Origin: Buchnera aphidicola (Sarucallis kahawaluokalani)
GTDB taxonomy: Bacteria; Pseudomonadota; Gammaproteobacteria; Enterobacterales; Enterobacteriaceae
Direction: 5' to 3'
Assembly: GCF_005080725.1 (NCBI RefSeq)
Contig: NZ_CP032999.1
Span: 151,605 to 215,604 of the forward strand
Length of the DNA: 64,000 bases
Shown here: positions 8,720 through 17,944 of the stretch, piece by piece
Layout of the letters: each line of letters starts with the position of its first letter
Numbering within the stretch: position 1 is the stretch's first letter
The notes under the pieces: generated by a model
Databases searched by the model: none
Told to the model about the DNA's origin: nothing
Seen by the model: only the letters and a program-made list of their open reading frames with translations
Program-made: the position numbers and the translations under genes

Positions 8720-11383
8720 ATGTCAAATTATTCTCAGTATGATATTGATCCTATTGAAACTATTGAATGGATAGAATCTATTGAGTCAGTTATTTCAAAA
8801 GATGGTATACATCGTGCAAAATTTATAATACAACAATTAATGAAAAAAATTAATACAAATGATTCTTTAGGTATTATAAATAATTTCGTTTCAGATTATG
8901 TTAATACTATTCCAGTGTATCAAGAAAAAAAATATCCAGGTGATTTAAGTATAGAAAAAAAAATTCGTTCAGTAGTTAGGTGGAATGCTATAATAATGGT
9001 TTTACGGGCATCTAATAAGAATTTAGAACTTGGTGGACATTTATCGTCATTTCAATCATCTGCTACTATTTATGAAGTTTGCTTTAATCATTTTTTTAAG
9101 GCATCAAATAATAGCGATAATGGTGACTTAATATATTTTCAAGGGCATATTTCACCTGGTATTTATTCAAGAGCATTTTTAGAAGGCCGATTAACTGAGG
9201 AACAAATGAATAATTTCCGTCAGGAGGCATCAGGTCATGGTTTATCTTCTTATCCGCATCCAAAATTGATGCCATATTTTTGGCAGTTTCCAACTGTTTC
9301 TATGGGATTAAGTCCAATTAATGCAATTTATCAAGCAAAATTTTTAAAGTATCTTGAAAACCGTAATTTAAAAGTTACAAATAATAGAATGGTATATGCG
9401 TTTTTAGGTGATGGTGAAATGGACGAACCAGAATCAAAAGGTGCTATCACTATTGCAGCAAGAGAAAAGTTAAATAATTTAATTTATGTAATAAATTGTA
9501 ATTTACAGCGTTTAGATGGTCCTGTGATAGGTAATGGTAAAATTATTAATGAATTAGAAAGTTTATTTTATGGAGCAGGATGGGAGGTTATTAAAGTTAT
9601 TTGGGGTGATCGTTGGGATAATTTATTAAAGAAAGATGTTAGTGGCAAATTAATACAATTAATGAACGAAACAGTAGATGGAGATTATCAAACATTTAAA
9701 TCTAAAGATGGGGCTTATATTCGGAAATATTTTTTTGGAAAATATCCTGAAACATTACAGTTAGTAAAAGATATGTCTGATGAAGAAATTTGGTTATTAA
9801 ATCGTGGTGGACATGATCCAAAAAAAATTTTTTCTGCATTTCATAAAGCAAAACGATCTAAGAATAAACCTGTTGTAATTTTAATACATACAATCAAAGG
9901 TTATGGTATGGGTCATTTAGCAGAAGGGAAAAATATTGCACATCAAATTAAAAATATGAATATTAATGATTTAAAATATTTTTGTAAGCGATTTAATTTA
10001 CCTATTTTAGAAAAAAATATTCCTGATTTACCATATATAAAATTTTCTAAAGATTCTCCAGAATATACTTATTTACATGAAAGGAGAAAAAAACTAGGTG
10101 GTTATCTTCCTATAAGAATTTCTAAATTTACAGAAACTTTAAATTTACCAAATCTAGAGCATTTTAGGTCTATATTAGATGTTCAGAAACGTAAATTATC
10201 TACTACTATGATTTTCGTTCGTATATTAAATATATTATTAAATTATCCTAATTTAAATAAACGAATTGTTCCGATTATAGCAGATGAGGCACGTACATTT
10301 GGTATGGAAGGTTTGTTTAGGAAAATTGGTATATATAATTTTGATGGACAAAAATATACCCCTCAAGATAAAAATCAATTACTATATTATAAAGAGAATA
10401 AAAATGGTCAAATACTACAAGAAGGTATTAATGAGTTAGGAGCAGCTTCGTCTTGGTTAGCTGCTGCTACTTCATATAGTAATAATAATTTTCCAATGAT
10501 TCCGTTTTATATTTATTATTCAATGTTTGGTTTTCAAAGGATTGGGGATTTATGTTGGGCTGCAGGCGATCAGCAAGCGCGTGGATTTTTGATTGGTGCC
10601 ACTTCGGGTCGAACTACTTTGAATGGCGAAGGTTTGCAACATGAAGACGGTCATAGTCATATTCATTTTCTGACTGTTCCAAATTGTATTTCATATGATC
10701 CGTCGTACGCTTATGAAGTTGCTGTAATTATACAAGATGGTTTACAAAGAATGTACGGGACAAATCAAGAAAATATATATTATTATATTACCACAATGAA
10801 TGAAAACTATTTTATGCCTAAAATGCCTATAGGTGTTGAAGAGGGTATTAGAAAAGGAATTTATAAATTAAATTCATTACCGGGTAATATAGGAAAAGTA
10901 CAATTGATGGGTTCGGGAGCTATTTTACAAAGCGTAACAGAGGCTGCAAGTATATTGCATAAAAATTATAAAATTGGTGTTGATATTTATAGTGTTACAT
11001 CATTTACAGAATTAGCACGTGATGGTCAAGATTGTGAACGGTGGAATATGTTACATCCAAATGAACATCCTAAAATTCCGTATATTACTCAGATAATGAA
11101 TACTTCTCCTGCAGTCGCTGCTACTGATTATATGAAATTATTTGCAGATCAAGTACGAAAATATGTACCAGCTCAATCATATCATGTTTTAGGAACGGAT
11201 GGTTTTGGACGTTCTGATAGTCGTAAAAATTTACGTGATTATTTTGAAGTTAATGCTCATTATATCGTTATAGCAGCATTAACAGAATTATCTAATTGTT
11301 TAATAATAAAAAAAACAATGGTTTGTGATGCAATACTTAAATTTAATATTAATGTTGAAAAAATTAATCCACGTTTAGCATAA
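8720..11383 (+). CDS. aceE: Pyruvate dehydrogenase E1 component (homodimeric type)
   Basis: AceE is the thiamine-diphosphate E1 subunit of pyruvate dehydrogenase; it decarboxylates pyruvate and passes the acetyl group to lipoyl-AceF. The 887 residues equal the E. coli length. The thiamine-diphosphate motif begins GDGEMDEPESKGA (about 230-242) and ends near NLQRLDGPV. ADEARTFGMEGLFR and GEGLQHEDGHSH are also typical. The ATG follows AAAGGAATATTTAGA. It is the first gene of aceE-aceF-lpdA, with 13 bases to aceF. No pdhR regulator lies upstream, so control is probably constitutive (inference). Confidence 0.98.
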   Translation: MSNYSQYDIDPIETIEWIESIESVISKDGIHRAKFIIQQLMKKINTNDSLGIINNFVSDYVNTIPVYQEKKYPGDLSIEKKIRSVVRWNAIIMVLRASNKNLELGGHLSSFQSSATIYEVCFNHFFKASNNSDNGDLIYFQGHISPGIYSRAFLEGRLTEEQMNNFRQEASGHGLSSYPHPKLMPYFWQFPTVSMGLSPINAIYQAKFLKYLENRNLKVTNNRMVYAFLGDGEMDEPESKGAITIAAREKLNNLIYVINCNLQRLDGPVIGNGKIINELESLFYGAGWEVIKVIWGDRWDNLLKKDVSGKLIQLMNETVDGDYQTFKSKDGAYIRKYFFGKYPETLQLVKDMSDEEIWLLNRGGHDPKKIFSAFHKAKRSKNKPVVILIHTIKGYGMGHLAEGKNIAHQIKNMNINDLKYFCKRFNLPILEKNIPDLPYIKFSKDSPEYTYLHERRKKLGGYLPIRISKFTETLNLPNLEHFRSILDVQKRKLSTTMIFVRILNILLNYPNLNKRIVPIIADEARTFGMEGLFRKIGIYNFDGQKYTPQDKNQLLYYKENKNGQILQEGINELGAASSWLAAATSYSNNNFPMIPFYIYYSMFGFQRIGDLCWAAGDQQARGFLIGATSGRTTLNGEGLQHEDGHSHIHFLTVPNCISYDPSYAYEVAVIIQDGLQRMYGTNQENIYYYITTMNENYFMPKMPIGVEEGIRKGIYKLNSLPGNIGKVQLMGSGAILQSVTEAASILHKNYKIGVDIYSVTSFTELARDGQDCERWNMLHPNEHPKIPYITQIMNTSPAVAATDYMKLFADQVRKYVPAQSYHVLGTDGFGRSDSRKNLRDYFEVNAHYIVIAALTELSNCLIIKKTMVCDAILKFNINVEKINPRLA

Positions 11384-11396
11384 GAGGTTAAATTAT

Positions 11397-12599
11397 TTGG
11401 ATATTAAAATTAAATTACCAGATATCGGTATAGAGCAAGCTGAAGTAATAGATGTTTTAGTTCATGTAAATGACGTTGTTAAAAAGGAACAGGTTTTAAT
11501 AGTTATTGAAGGTGATAAAACTTCCATGGAAATTCCTTCTCAATATAATGGTAGAATTAAAGAAATTATGGTAAAAGTGACAGATATTGTTTATATAAAT
11601 TCTACTATTATGATTATGGAACTTACGCAAGATGTTATAGGTGATAAAAATTGTATACCTCATAATACTCACGTACTATCAAATGATATTTCAAATAATA
11701 TAATACATGCTTCGCCTTTAATAAGAAGGTTATCTCGTTCTTTAAATATTAATCTGAAAAATATTACTGGAAGTGGTAGAAAGAACAGGATTATTAAAAA
11801 AGATTTAGATGATTATTTAATAAGTAATAAAATGCATATTAATTCTCAAAAATTATCAAATAATCAAGATGTACATATAAAAAATTTTGATTTTAGTAAA
11901 TTTGGTGCAGTAGAAAAAGTAGAGATTAGTAAAATAAAGAAAATATCTGGAAGTGTATTGTATGAAAATTGGTCGAATATACCTCATGTAACGCAATTTG
12001 ATCAAGTAGATATTACGGATCTTGAGTCATTTCGCATAAAATATAATAAAAAAATTGTTTTGAAAGAAAAAAAAATAACATTATTAACATGTATTATAAA
12101 AGCTGTTGCAAAAGCATTAGTTAATTTTCCTTATTTAAATAGTTCAATTTCTATAAAACATCAAAAAATATTTTTAAAAAAATATATTAATATCGGTATA
12201 GCTGTTGATACATTACATGGATTGCTTGTTCCTGTAATAAAAAATGTTTGCAAGAAAAATCTATCTGATATCTCTAGTGAAATATTTTATAAATCACAAG
12301 ATGCTAGAAATGGAAAATTAAAAATATCTGATTTACAAGGTGGTTCTTTTACAATTTCAAGTTTAGGAGGAATTGGAGGTACTTATTTTACTCCAATTAT
12401 TAATTCTTGTGAAGCAGCAATTTTAGGTGTTTCAAAGTTTTCTTATCAACCCGTCTGGGATGGTGATAATTTTATTCCACGATTAATTCTACCATTATCT
12501 TTGTCTTATGATCATAGGATTATTGATGGAGCAGAAGGTGCACGATTTATTAATTTTTTAAATCATTTATTATCTGATATACGATTATTGCTAGTATAA
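11397..12599 (+). CDS. aceF: Dihydrolipoyllysine acetyltransferase (pyruvate dehydrogenase E2), single lipoyl domain
   Basis: AceF forms the core of pyruvate dehydrogenase and moves acetyl groups to CoA on a swinging lipoyl arm. The order is one lipoyl domain (1-80, lipoyl Lys K41 in EGDKTSME), a peripheral-subunit-binding domain (about 105-146, SPLIRRLSRSLNINL and KKDLDDYL), and a catalytic domain with SYDHRIIDG (H373, D377). The total is 400 residues against 630 in E. coli, which has three lipoyl domains, so the N-terminal half was shortened. Translation must start at TTG 11397: it gives MDIKIKLPDIG, and AGAGG lies 8 bases upstream. No ATG is near. The lipoyl group would be supplied by lipB and lipA in this same window. 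Confidence 0.97.
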   Translation: MDIKIKLPDIGIEQAEVIDVLVHVNDVVKKEQVLIVIEGDKTSMEIPSQYNGRIKEIMVKVTDIVYINSTIMIMELTQDVIGDKNCIPHNTHVLSNDISNNIIHASPLIRRLSRSLNINLKNITGSGRKNRIIKKDLDDYLISNKMHINSQKLSNNQDVHIKNFDFSKFGAVEKVEISKIKKISGSVLYENWSNIPHVTQFDQVDITDLESFRIKYNKKIVLKEKKITLLTCIIKAVAKALVNFPYLNSSISIKHQKIFLKKYINIGIAVDTLHGLLVPVIKNVCKKNLSDISSEIFYKSQDARNGKLKISDLQGGSFTISSLGGIGGTYFTPIINSCEAAILGVSKFSYQPVWDGDNFIPRLILPLSLSYDHRIIDGAEGARFINFLNHLLSDIRLLLV

Positions 12600-12709
12600 T
12601 TAAATATTCATCATTTGATAAATATTTTTATTGTTATATATTTATAATAATTATATATAGATCGTTATGATAATATATCATATAATTTTTTTATTTTTTA
12701 AGGAAAAAA

Positions 12710-14134
12710 ATGGTTCGAGACATTTACATACAAGTTTTAGTGATTGGATCTGGTCCTGCAGGATACTCAGCAGCATTTCGAAGTGCTGATTTAGGTTTAA
12801 GTACTATTTTAGTTGAAAAATATAATGAATTAGGTGGAGTATGTTTAAATGTTGGTTGTATTCCATCAAAATTTTTATTACATATTGCTAAAGTGATTAA
12901 AGAATCTAAAGAAGTATCTAAACAAGGTATATTTTTCAATAATCCAAGTATTAATTTTGATATGCTTAAATCACAAAAAAAAAATGTTATTAATAATTTA
13001 TCTGCTGGTTTAAAGCATATGGCTAAAAATAGAAATGTAAAAATATTGTATGGTGTAGCTAGTTTTATTAATAAAAAAAAAGTTTTAATAGTAAATAAAA
13101 ATGAAAAATTATATATACATTTTGAACATGTTATTATTGCTACTGGTTCAAGATCTGTTAAATTATCTAATATATTTGATAATAGTGCTTATGTTTGGGA
13201 TTCAACAAATGCATTATCTTTAAAAACTATTCCAAAAAAATTATTAATTGTTGGGTCTGGAATTATTGGTCTTGAAATGGCTACATTTTATAGTGCCATT
13301 GGTTCGCAAGTAGATGTAATTGATCGATTTAATCAAATTTTACCATTTTTAGATTATGATATTGTAAAAGTTTTTGTAAATGTAATAAAAAGAGATTTTA
13401 ATATCTTATTGCAAACTAGTGTTAAAAATACTTGTATAAAAAATGATCAAGTTATAGTGACACTGTGTGATACTGTCAATGAAAAAGAAGTAATATATGA
13501 TGCAGTTTTAGTAGCCATTGGACGAACTCCCAATATTCAAGACTTATGTTTAGATAATATTGGATTACATCTAACTACAGAAAATTTTATTAAAGTTGAT
13601 AATCAATTTCGTACAAATGTTGCTAATATATATGCAATTGGAGATGTGATTGGGCAACCTATGTTAGCACACAAAGGGATGCACCAAGGACATATTGTTG
13701 CAGAAATTATTGCAGGGAATAAGCATTATTTTGACCCAATAGTAATTCCTGCAGTTGCTTATACCGATCCTGAAATTGCCTGGGTTGGAATACATGAAAA
13801 AGAAGCAATACAACGCAATATAAATTATGAAGTTGCTATTTTTCCATGGAGCGCATCAGGTAGAGCTATTGTTTCAAATTGTTCACAAGGTGTAACGAAA
13901 TTAATTATAGACAAAGATAATAGGAAAATTATTGGAGGAATTATTGTTGGCAGGCAGGCGGGAGAATTATTGTCTGAAATTACCCTTGCAATAGAAATGG
14001 GATGTGATATTGAGGATATAGCATTAACTATCCATGCTCATCCTACATTATATGAATCTATAGGATTAACTGCTCAGATGTTACAGGGTACAATTACTGA
14101 TTTAATGAATGTAAAATCTAATATAAAAAAATAA
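12710..14134 (+). CDS. lpdA: Dihydrolipoyl dehydrogenase (E3)
   Basis: LpdA is the FAD enzyme that reoxidises the dihydrolipoyl arms of pyruvate dehydrogenase (and of 2-oxoglutarate dehydrogenase if present) with NAD. The 474 residues equal the E. coli length. The N-terminal FAD motif is GSGPAGYSAAF (13-23). The redox-active pair is C45/C50 in GGVCLNVGC. The NAD-binding GSGIIGLEM lies near 184, and the catalytic His-Glu partner HAHPTLYE is near the C-terminus. The ATG follows AAGGAAAAAA. It is 110 bases downstream of aceF, and two strong hairpins follow its stop. Confidence 0.98.
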   Translation: MVRDIYIQVLVIGSGPAGYSAAFRSADLGLSTILVEKYNELGGVCLNVGCIPSKFLLHIAKVIKESKEVSKQGIFFNNPSINFDMLKSQKKNVINNLSAGLKHMAKNRNVKILYGVASFINKKKVLIVNKNEKLYIHFEHVIIATGSRSVKLSNIFDNSAYVWDSTNALSLKTIPKKLLIVGSGIIGLEMATFYSAIGSQVDVIDRFNQILPFLDYDIVKVFVNVIKRDFNILLQTSVKNTCIKNDQVIVTLCDTVNEKEVIYDAVLVAIGRTPNIQDLCLDNIGLHLTTENFIKVDNQFRTNVANIYAIGDVIGQPMLAHKGMHQGHIVAEIIAGNKHYFDPIVIPAVAYTDPEIAWVGIHEKEAIQRNINYEVAIFPWSASGRAIVSNCSQGVTKLIIDKDNRKIIGGIIVGRQAGELLSEITLAIEMGCDIEDIALTIHAHPTLYESIGLTAQMLQGTITDLMNVKSNIKK

Positions 14135-14156
14135 TTTTTTATTTTTTTATGTTTTA

Positions 14157-14197
14157 ATAAAGAATTATTTGTAATTAAAATTCAAATAATTCTTTAT
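14157..14197 (+). terminator. Long perfect hairpin between convergent lpdA and mtn
   Basis: Two exactly complementary 15-base arms (14157-14171 and 14183-14197) flank an 11-base loop, starting 22 bases after the lpdA stop. Such a long perfect stem between two convergent genes fits a transcription terminator for aceE-aceF-lpdA. The flanks are not a clean T-run on either strand directly after this stem; the next hairpin supplies one on the plus strand. Confidence 0.65.
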
Positions 14198-14231
14198 CAC
14201 ATATAAAGATATGTGTATTATTTTTTTTATT
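14198..14231 (+). terminator. Second hairpin with T-run after lpdA
   Basis: CACATAT (14198-14204) pairs with ATATGTG (14209-14215) around the loop AAAG. It is followed on the plus strand by TATTA and a run of eight T's, up to the mtn stop codon at 14232. Stem plus T-run is the classical intrinsic terminator form and directly abuts the longer stem before it. Confidence 0.6.
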
Positions 14232-14924
14232 TTACATCATGATAGTTTGTATATATTTTTTAATAATATGAGATGATTTATAAAATATTTTTTTAATGTT
14301 TTTTTGAAATATAGTAGTTGTATTTTTTGTAATATAGTCAGAAATAATTTTTATAATAATGACTGGTTTATTATATTGAAAACATACTTGACTAATTGAA
14401 GCAGATTCCATGTCTACTGATATTGCATTAGGAAAATTTTTTAATATTATTTCTACATCTTTTTTTGTTTGGATAAATATATCTCCACTAACAACCTGAC
14501 CCTCCCAAAATTTTATTTTATTTTCATATAGTATATTTTTAAATTTTTTTCTTAATAAATTATTTGTTTGAAAAGTTTGAGGAAAATTCGGTATTTGTCC
14601 GATAGAATAATGAAAATTAGTTAAATTTACATCATGATAAGATGTTTTTTTTATAAGTATAATATCATGAATGTTAATATATGGTTTTAATGATCCTCCG
14701 GATCCTATATTTATAACAATATCTACTTTATATAGAGTAATTAGGATAGTACAAGCAATACTACTAGATACTTTTCCTATACCAGATTTTATAAGAATAA
14801 TTTTTTTTGAATGTGATATATATATATCGATTCCATAAATATCATATTTTATTTTTTGAAATTTATTGAAATCATAATAAGTTTGTATTTCCTTTTGCAT
14901 TGCATAAATAATACCAATTTTCAT
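14232..14924 (-). CDS. mtn: 5'-methylthioadenosine / S-adenosylhomocysteine nucleosidase
   Basis: MTAN cleaves the glycosidic bond of S-adenosylhomocysteine, methylthioadenosine and 5'-deoxyadenosine. It thus clears inhibitory by-products of methylation and radical-SAM enzymes, for example RsmH and LipA, both encoded here. The 230 residues fit the 232 of E. coli. The catalytic acid-base residues are E12 (MQKE), E173 (VDMES) and D196 (ISDY). The phosphorylase-fold glycine motif is INIGSGGSLKP. The protein is very Ile/Lys/Asn-rich in keeping with the AT bias. erpA lies 24 bases upstream on the same strand. No speD or speE lies nearby, so spermidine synthesis is unlikely to be its substrate source in this region (inference). 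Confidence 0.93.
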   Translation of the reverse strand: MKIGIIYAMQKEIQTYYDFNKFQKIKYDIYGIDIYISHSKKIILIKSGIGKVSSSIACTILITLYKVDIVINIGSGGSLKPYINIHDIILIKKTSYHDVNLTNFHYSIGQIPNFPQTFQTNNLLRKKFKNILYENKIKFWEGQVVSGDIFIQTKKDVEIILKNFPNAISVDMESASISQVCFQYNKPVIIIKIISDYITKNTTTIFQKNIKKIFYKSSHIIKKYIQTIMM

Positions 14925-14948
14925 ATAATTATTTTATCATATTTTAGA

Positions 14949-15284
14949 TTATATACTAAATGATGAACCGCAACTACATGTTGTTTTTGCGTGTGGATTA
15001 GAGACCGTAAATTTTGATCCTAGTAGTGTTTGTTGGTAATCAATAACACTACCATCAATATATTGAAAACTGATTGCATCTATAACAATAGTAATTTTTT
15101 TTTTAATAATAATATCATTTTTATGAATTATATTATCTATTTTAAATTGGTACTGAAAACCATTACATCCTCCACCAGTAATATAGATACGAAATTTTAA
15201 ATTAATATTTTTATTAATTAATTTTTTTATTTTTTCTTTTGCAGGGGTTGTAAATTGTAATTTTAATTTAGATAGATTAAGCAT
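14949..15284 (-). CDS. erpA: Iron-sulfur cluster insertion protein ErpA
   Basis: ErpA is an A-type carrier that delivers Fe-S clusters to target proteins. The 111 residues keep all three cluster cysteines: C40 in [10 protein letters not shown] and C103/C105 in the C-terminal [11 protein letters not shown]. The end is identical in pattern to E. coli ErpA (114 residues), which favours ErpA over IscA or SufA. LipA, a two-cluster radical-SAM enzyme in this window, is a likely client (inference). It lies 28 bases after ftsZ on the same strand and may be read with it. Confidence 0.93.
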   Translation of the reverse strand: MLNLSKLKLQFTTPAKEKIKKLINKNINLKFRIYITGGGCNGFQYQFKIDNIIHKNDIIIKKKITIVIDAISFQYIDGSVIDYQQTLLGSKFTVSNPHAKTTCSCGSSFSI

Positions 15285-15312
15285 ATTTTTTTATAAGTTG
15301 TATGTTTAATGT

Positions 15313-16473
15313 TTATTTTTTTCTTAAAAATGCTGGAATATCTAAGTAATTAGATTGTAATTGATGGTTTTTTTTTGTTTCAATGTTATGTTTATGGTGT
15401 TTTTTTTGATGTGTTTTTTTTATTCCTGCATTTAAGTGTTGATAATGATAGTTTGTTGATTTTTTTTCTATATTTTTATTGTTTTGGTGATTTTGTGTAT
15501 GATGTTTTTTAATATGGTGTTCCGATCCAATACCTGTAGCAACTACTGTAACACGTAATGAATCGTTCATATTTGGATCTAAGGATGTTCCTATAACAAC
15601 TGTAGCATTATCAGAAGAAAATGATCGTACAGTATTTCCTACAGTTTCAAATTCATCTAATCGCAAATCTATTCCTGCGGTAATATTCACTAATACTCCC
15701 TGTGCGCCTGATAGATCAATATCTTCTAATAATGGACTTGAAATAGCAATTTCTGCTGCTTCTTCGGCTCTATTATCTCCTGACGATAGACCTGTACCCA
15801 TCATTGCATAACCCATTTCGGACATGACTGTTCTTACATCAGCAAAATCGACATTCATTAATCCAGGTTTAGTAATTAATTCTGCGATGCCTTGTACTGC
15901 ACCTCTAAGTACATTATTTGCTGCACTAAACGCATCTAAAAGAGAAATACCTCTATTTAATACTTTTAATAATTTGTCATTAGGTATAATAATTAATGAA
16001 TCTACATATTTTGAAAGTTCTAAAATACCTTGATCGGCAAAAATCATTCTTTTTTTTCCTTCAAATATAAATGGTTTAGTAATTACAGCTACTGTTAATA
16101 TACCCATATCTTTTGCGATTGCAGCAACTACTGGCGCTGCTCCAGTACCAGTTCCTCCTCCCATGCCAGCTGCTATAAATACCATATCTGCTCCTTCTAG
16201 TGCAGCATTAATTGCCTCTCGATCTTCTTCAGCAGCGTGTTTTCCGATTTCTGGGTTGGCTCCTGCTCCTAATCCTTTTGTAATATTACTGCCGATTTGA
16301 ATTGTTTGTCCTACTTCAATTTTTTTTAATGCTTGTGCATCAGTGTTAATTGCAAAAAATTCTACTCCTTCTATTTTTTCTTTTACCATATGTTCAACAG
16401 CATTTCCTCCTCCTCCTCCAATTCCGAGTACTTTAATTATTGCATCGTTACTTAATTCAATTTTGTTTAACAT
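15313..16473 (-). CDS. ftsZ: Cell division protein FtsZ with a His-rich linker
   Basis: FtsZ is the tubulin-like GTPase that forms the division ring. The 386 residues comprise a well-conserved GTPase core with the tubulin signature [10 protein letters not shown] (about 105-114) and the T7 loop [19 protein letters not shown]. The C-terminal conserved peptide [12 protein letters not shown], which binds FtsA, is intact. The linker between them (about 320-372) is unlike E. coli: it carries about 12 histidines with many Lys, Asn and Gln. The ATG at 16473 has AGAGGA about 9 bases upstream. ftsA lies 30 bases upstream on the same strand, as in the usual dcw order. Confidence 0.98.
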   Translation of the reverse strand: MLNKIELSNDAIIKVLGIGGGGGNAVEHMVKEKIEGVEFFAINTDAQALKKIEVGQTIQIGSNITKGLGAGANPEIGKHAAEEDREAINAALEGADMVFIAAGMGGGTGTGAAPVVAAIAKDMGILTVAVITKPFIFEGKKRMIFADQGILELSKYVDSLIIIPNDKLLKVLNRGISLLDAFSAANNVLRGAVQGIAELITKPGLMNVDFADVRTVMSEMGYAMMGTGLSSGDNRAEEAAEIAISSPLLEDIDLSGAQGVLVNITAGIDLRLDEFETVGNTVRSFSSDNATVVIGTSLDPNMNDSLRVTVVATGIGSEHHIKKHHTQNHQNNKNIEKKSTNYHYQHLNAGIKKTHQKKHHKHNIETKKNHQLQSNYLDIPAFLRKK

Positions 16474-16503
16474 AATATTATTCCTCTTGATAATTTTTTT
16501 AGA

Positions 16504-17769
16504 TTATTGTATTTTTATTATTTTTTTAACCCAATTTTGAAAATAATCAAACCATTTTTTTAAATTTTTTGGTTTATTTATATCATTGATTGTATGATTA
16601 TTTACTTGTATACCATATTTTAGTAGTCCAATTACTGTAGAATAATCCGGATTTAAAATTTGATCATTGTATGTTTGAATATTTATTGGTTTTCCTATGC
16701 GAACTTGTGTATTAAATATTTTTTCTGCTAAATATTTTAATGATGTTGTTTTCGATCCTCCACCTGTAATAACAATTCCTGAACCTAAGAAATATGGTTT
16801 GCCGGAGTGATATAATTTTGTTTGTATTTTTAGAATGATATCATTAATCATATTTAATAATTCTGTATATCGAGCTTCAATTACGTCCACTAAAATATTT
16901 TGTTGCATTTTTTTTGTACTAATACCATACAAGTTAGAGATTTCAATTAATTCTGAAGCTGTTAGTTCTGATAATACTATTGATCCATATTTTTTTTTAA
17001 TTATTTCAGCATTATGAAATGATGTATTGAAGATATATGCTATATCGTTAGTTACAGTATTTCCTGCATAAGGTAGTACACAACTATACTGAATATACCC
17101 ATTAATATATATTACAATATTAATATTACCACTGCCAATATCAATCATACAAACACCAGATTGTTTTTCTTCTAATGTAAGTACTGCTTGACTAGATGCT
17201 AATCCTGAAAATATTATTTTGTTGACTTGTATGTTACAGGATTCAACAGCCTTGATTAAATTCTGTTTTAAAGTATTTTTATATGTTATTAAATGCACAG
17301 CTGCTTGCATTCTAAATCCAGATAATCCAATTGGGTTTTTGATACCAAAATCTTGATCAATAGAATATTCTTGTGGTATAACATGTAATATATTATAGTC
17401 ATGGTTAAGTTTAACGGATTGAGCTGTATATATCGCATATTCAATATCATGTTGAGTAACTTCATTATTATAAATTGGTACTATACCAATTTCATTTTTA
17501 CATTTTATATATTGATTTGATAAAGCTAAGTAAACTGATGAAATATGACATTCAGCAATTACTTCAGCTTGATATATTGCTTTTTTTATACAAGAAATTA
17601 AAGAATTTAAGTTATTTATATTACCTTTATCTATTCCTTTAGAAAGGCATTGACCTATCCCGATAATATTAATTACTTTATTCATTAAAATCTCTCCAAC
17701 TAAAATAACTATTTTAGTTGTTCCTACTTCTAATCCTGCAATGATTTTATTTTTTTTATTTATCATCAT
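16504..17769 (-). CDS. ftsA: Cell division protein FtsA
   Basis: FtsA is the actin-like ATPase that tethers FtsZ to the membrane. The 421 residues match E. coli (420). The phosphate-1 motif GLEVGTTKI, the 1C-domain stretch AECHISSVYLALS and the ATPase motifs CMIDIGSGNINIVIY and GIVITGGGSKT are present. The last 15-17 residues (KKWFDYFQNWVKKIIKI) form the amphipathic membrane-targeting helix. Two ATGs are adjacent (17769 and 17766). Upstream there is only a 175-base gap to rsmH, where most relatives have ftsQ, ddlB, the mur genes, ftsW, ftsI and ftsL. The FtsA-FtsZ pair is therefore kept without a septal wall machinery in this locus. Confidence 0.96.
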   Translation of the reverse strand: MMINKKNKIIAGLEVGTTKIVILVGEILMNKVINIIGIGQCLSKGIDKGNINNLNSLISCIKKAIYQAEVIAECHISSVYLALSNQYIKCKNEIGIVPIYNNEVTQHDIEYAIYTAQSVKLNHDYNILHVIPQEYSIDQDFGIKNPIGLSGFRMQAAVHLITYKNTLKQNLIKAVESCNIQVNKIIFSGLASSQAVLTLEEKQSGVCMIDIGSGNINIVIYINGYIQYSCVLPYAGNTVTNDIAYIFNTSFHNAEIIKKKYGSIVLSELTASELIEISNLYGISTKKMQQNILVDVIEARYTELLNMINDIILKIQTKLYHSGKPYFLGSGIVITGGGSKTTSLKYLAEKIFNTQVRIGKPINIQTYNDQILNPDYSTVIGLLKYGIQVNNHTINDINKPKNLKKWFDYFQNWVKKIIKIQ

Positions 17770-17944
17770 ACATTTTACCTATTGCTAAAATTCAAAAAAT
17801 CTTGTAAATTTTATTTTGATAATATTTCGTATATTTTTTTATATTAAAAAAAATTTTCATTTTATTACTTTAACGTAATTTTTTTGTTGTAATAAAAATC
17901 TTAAATATATATATATTTTTATTGTTTTACAATTTTTAATTTTA

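Noticed and set aside
17770-17944. Possible murein-gene pseudogene remnants between ftsA and rsmH
   Set aside because: I read the three frames on both strands and found no motif of the mur, ftsI, ftsW or ftsL families in this spacer.
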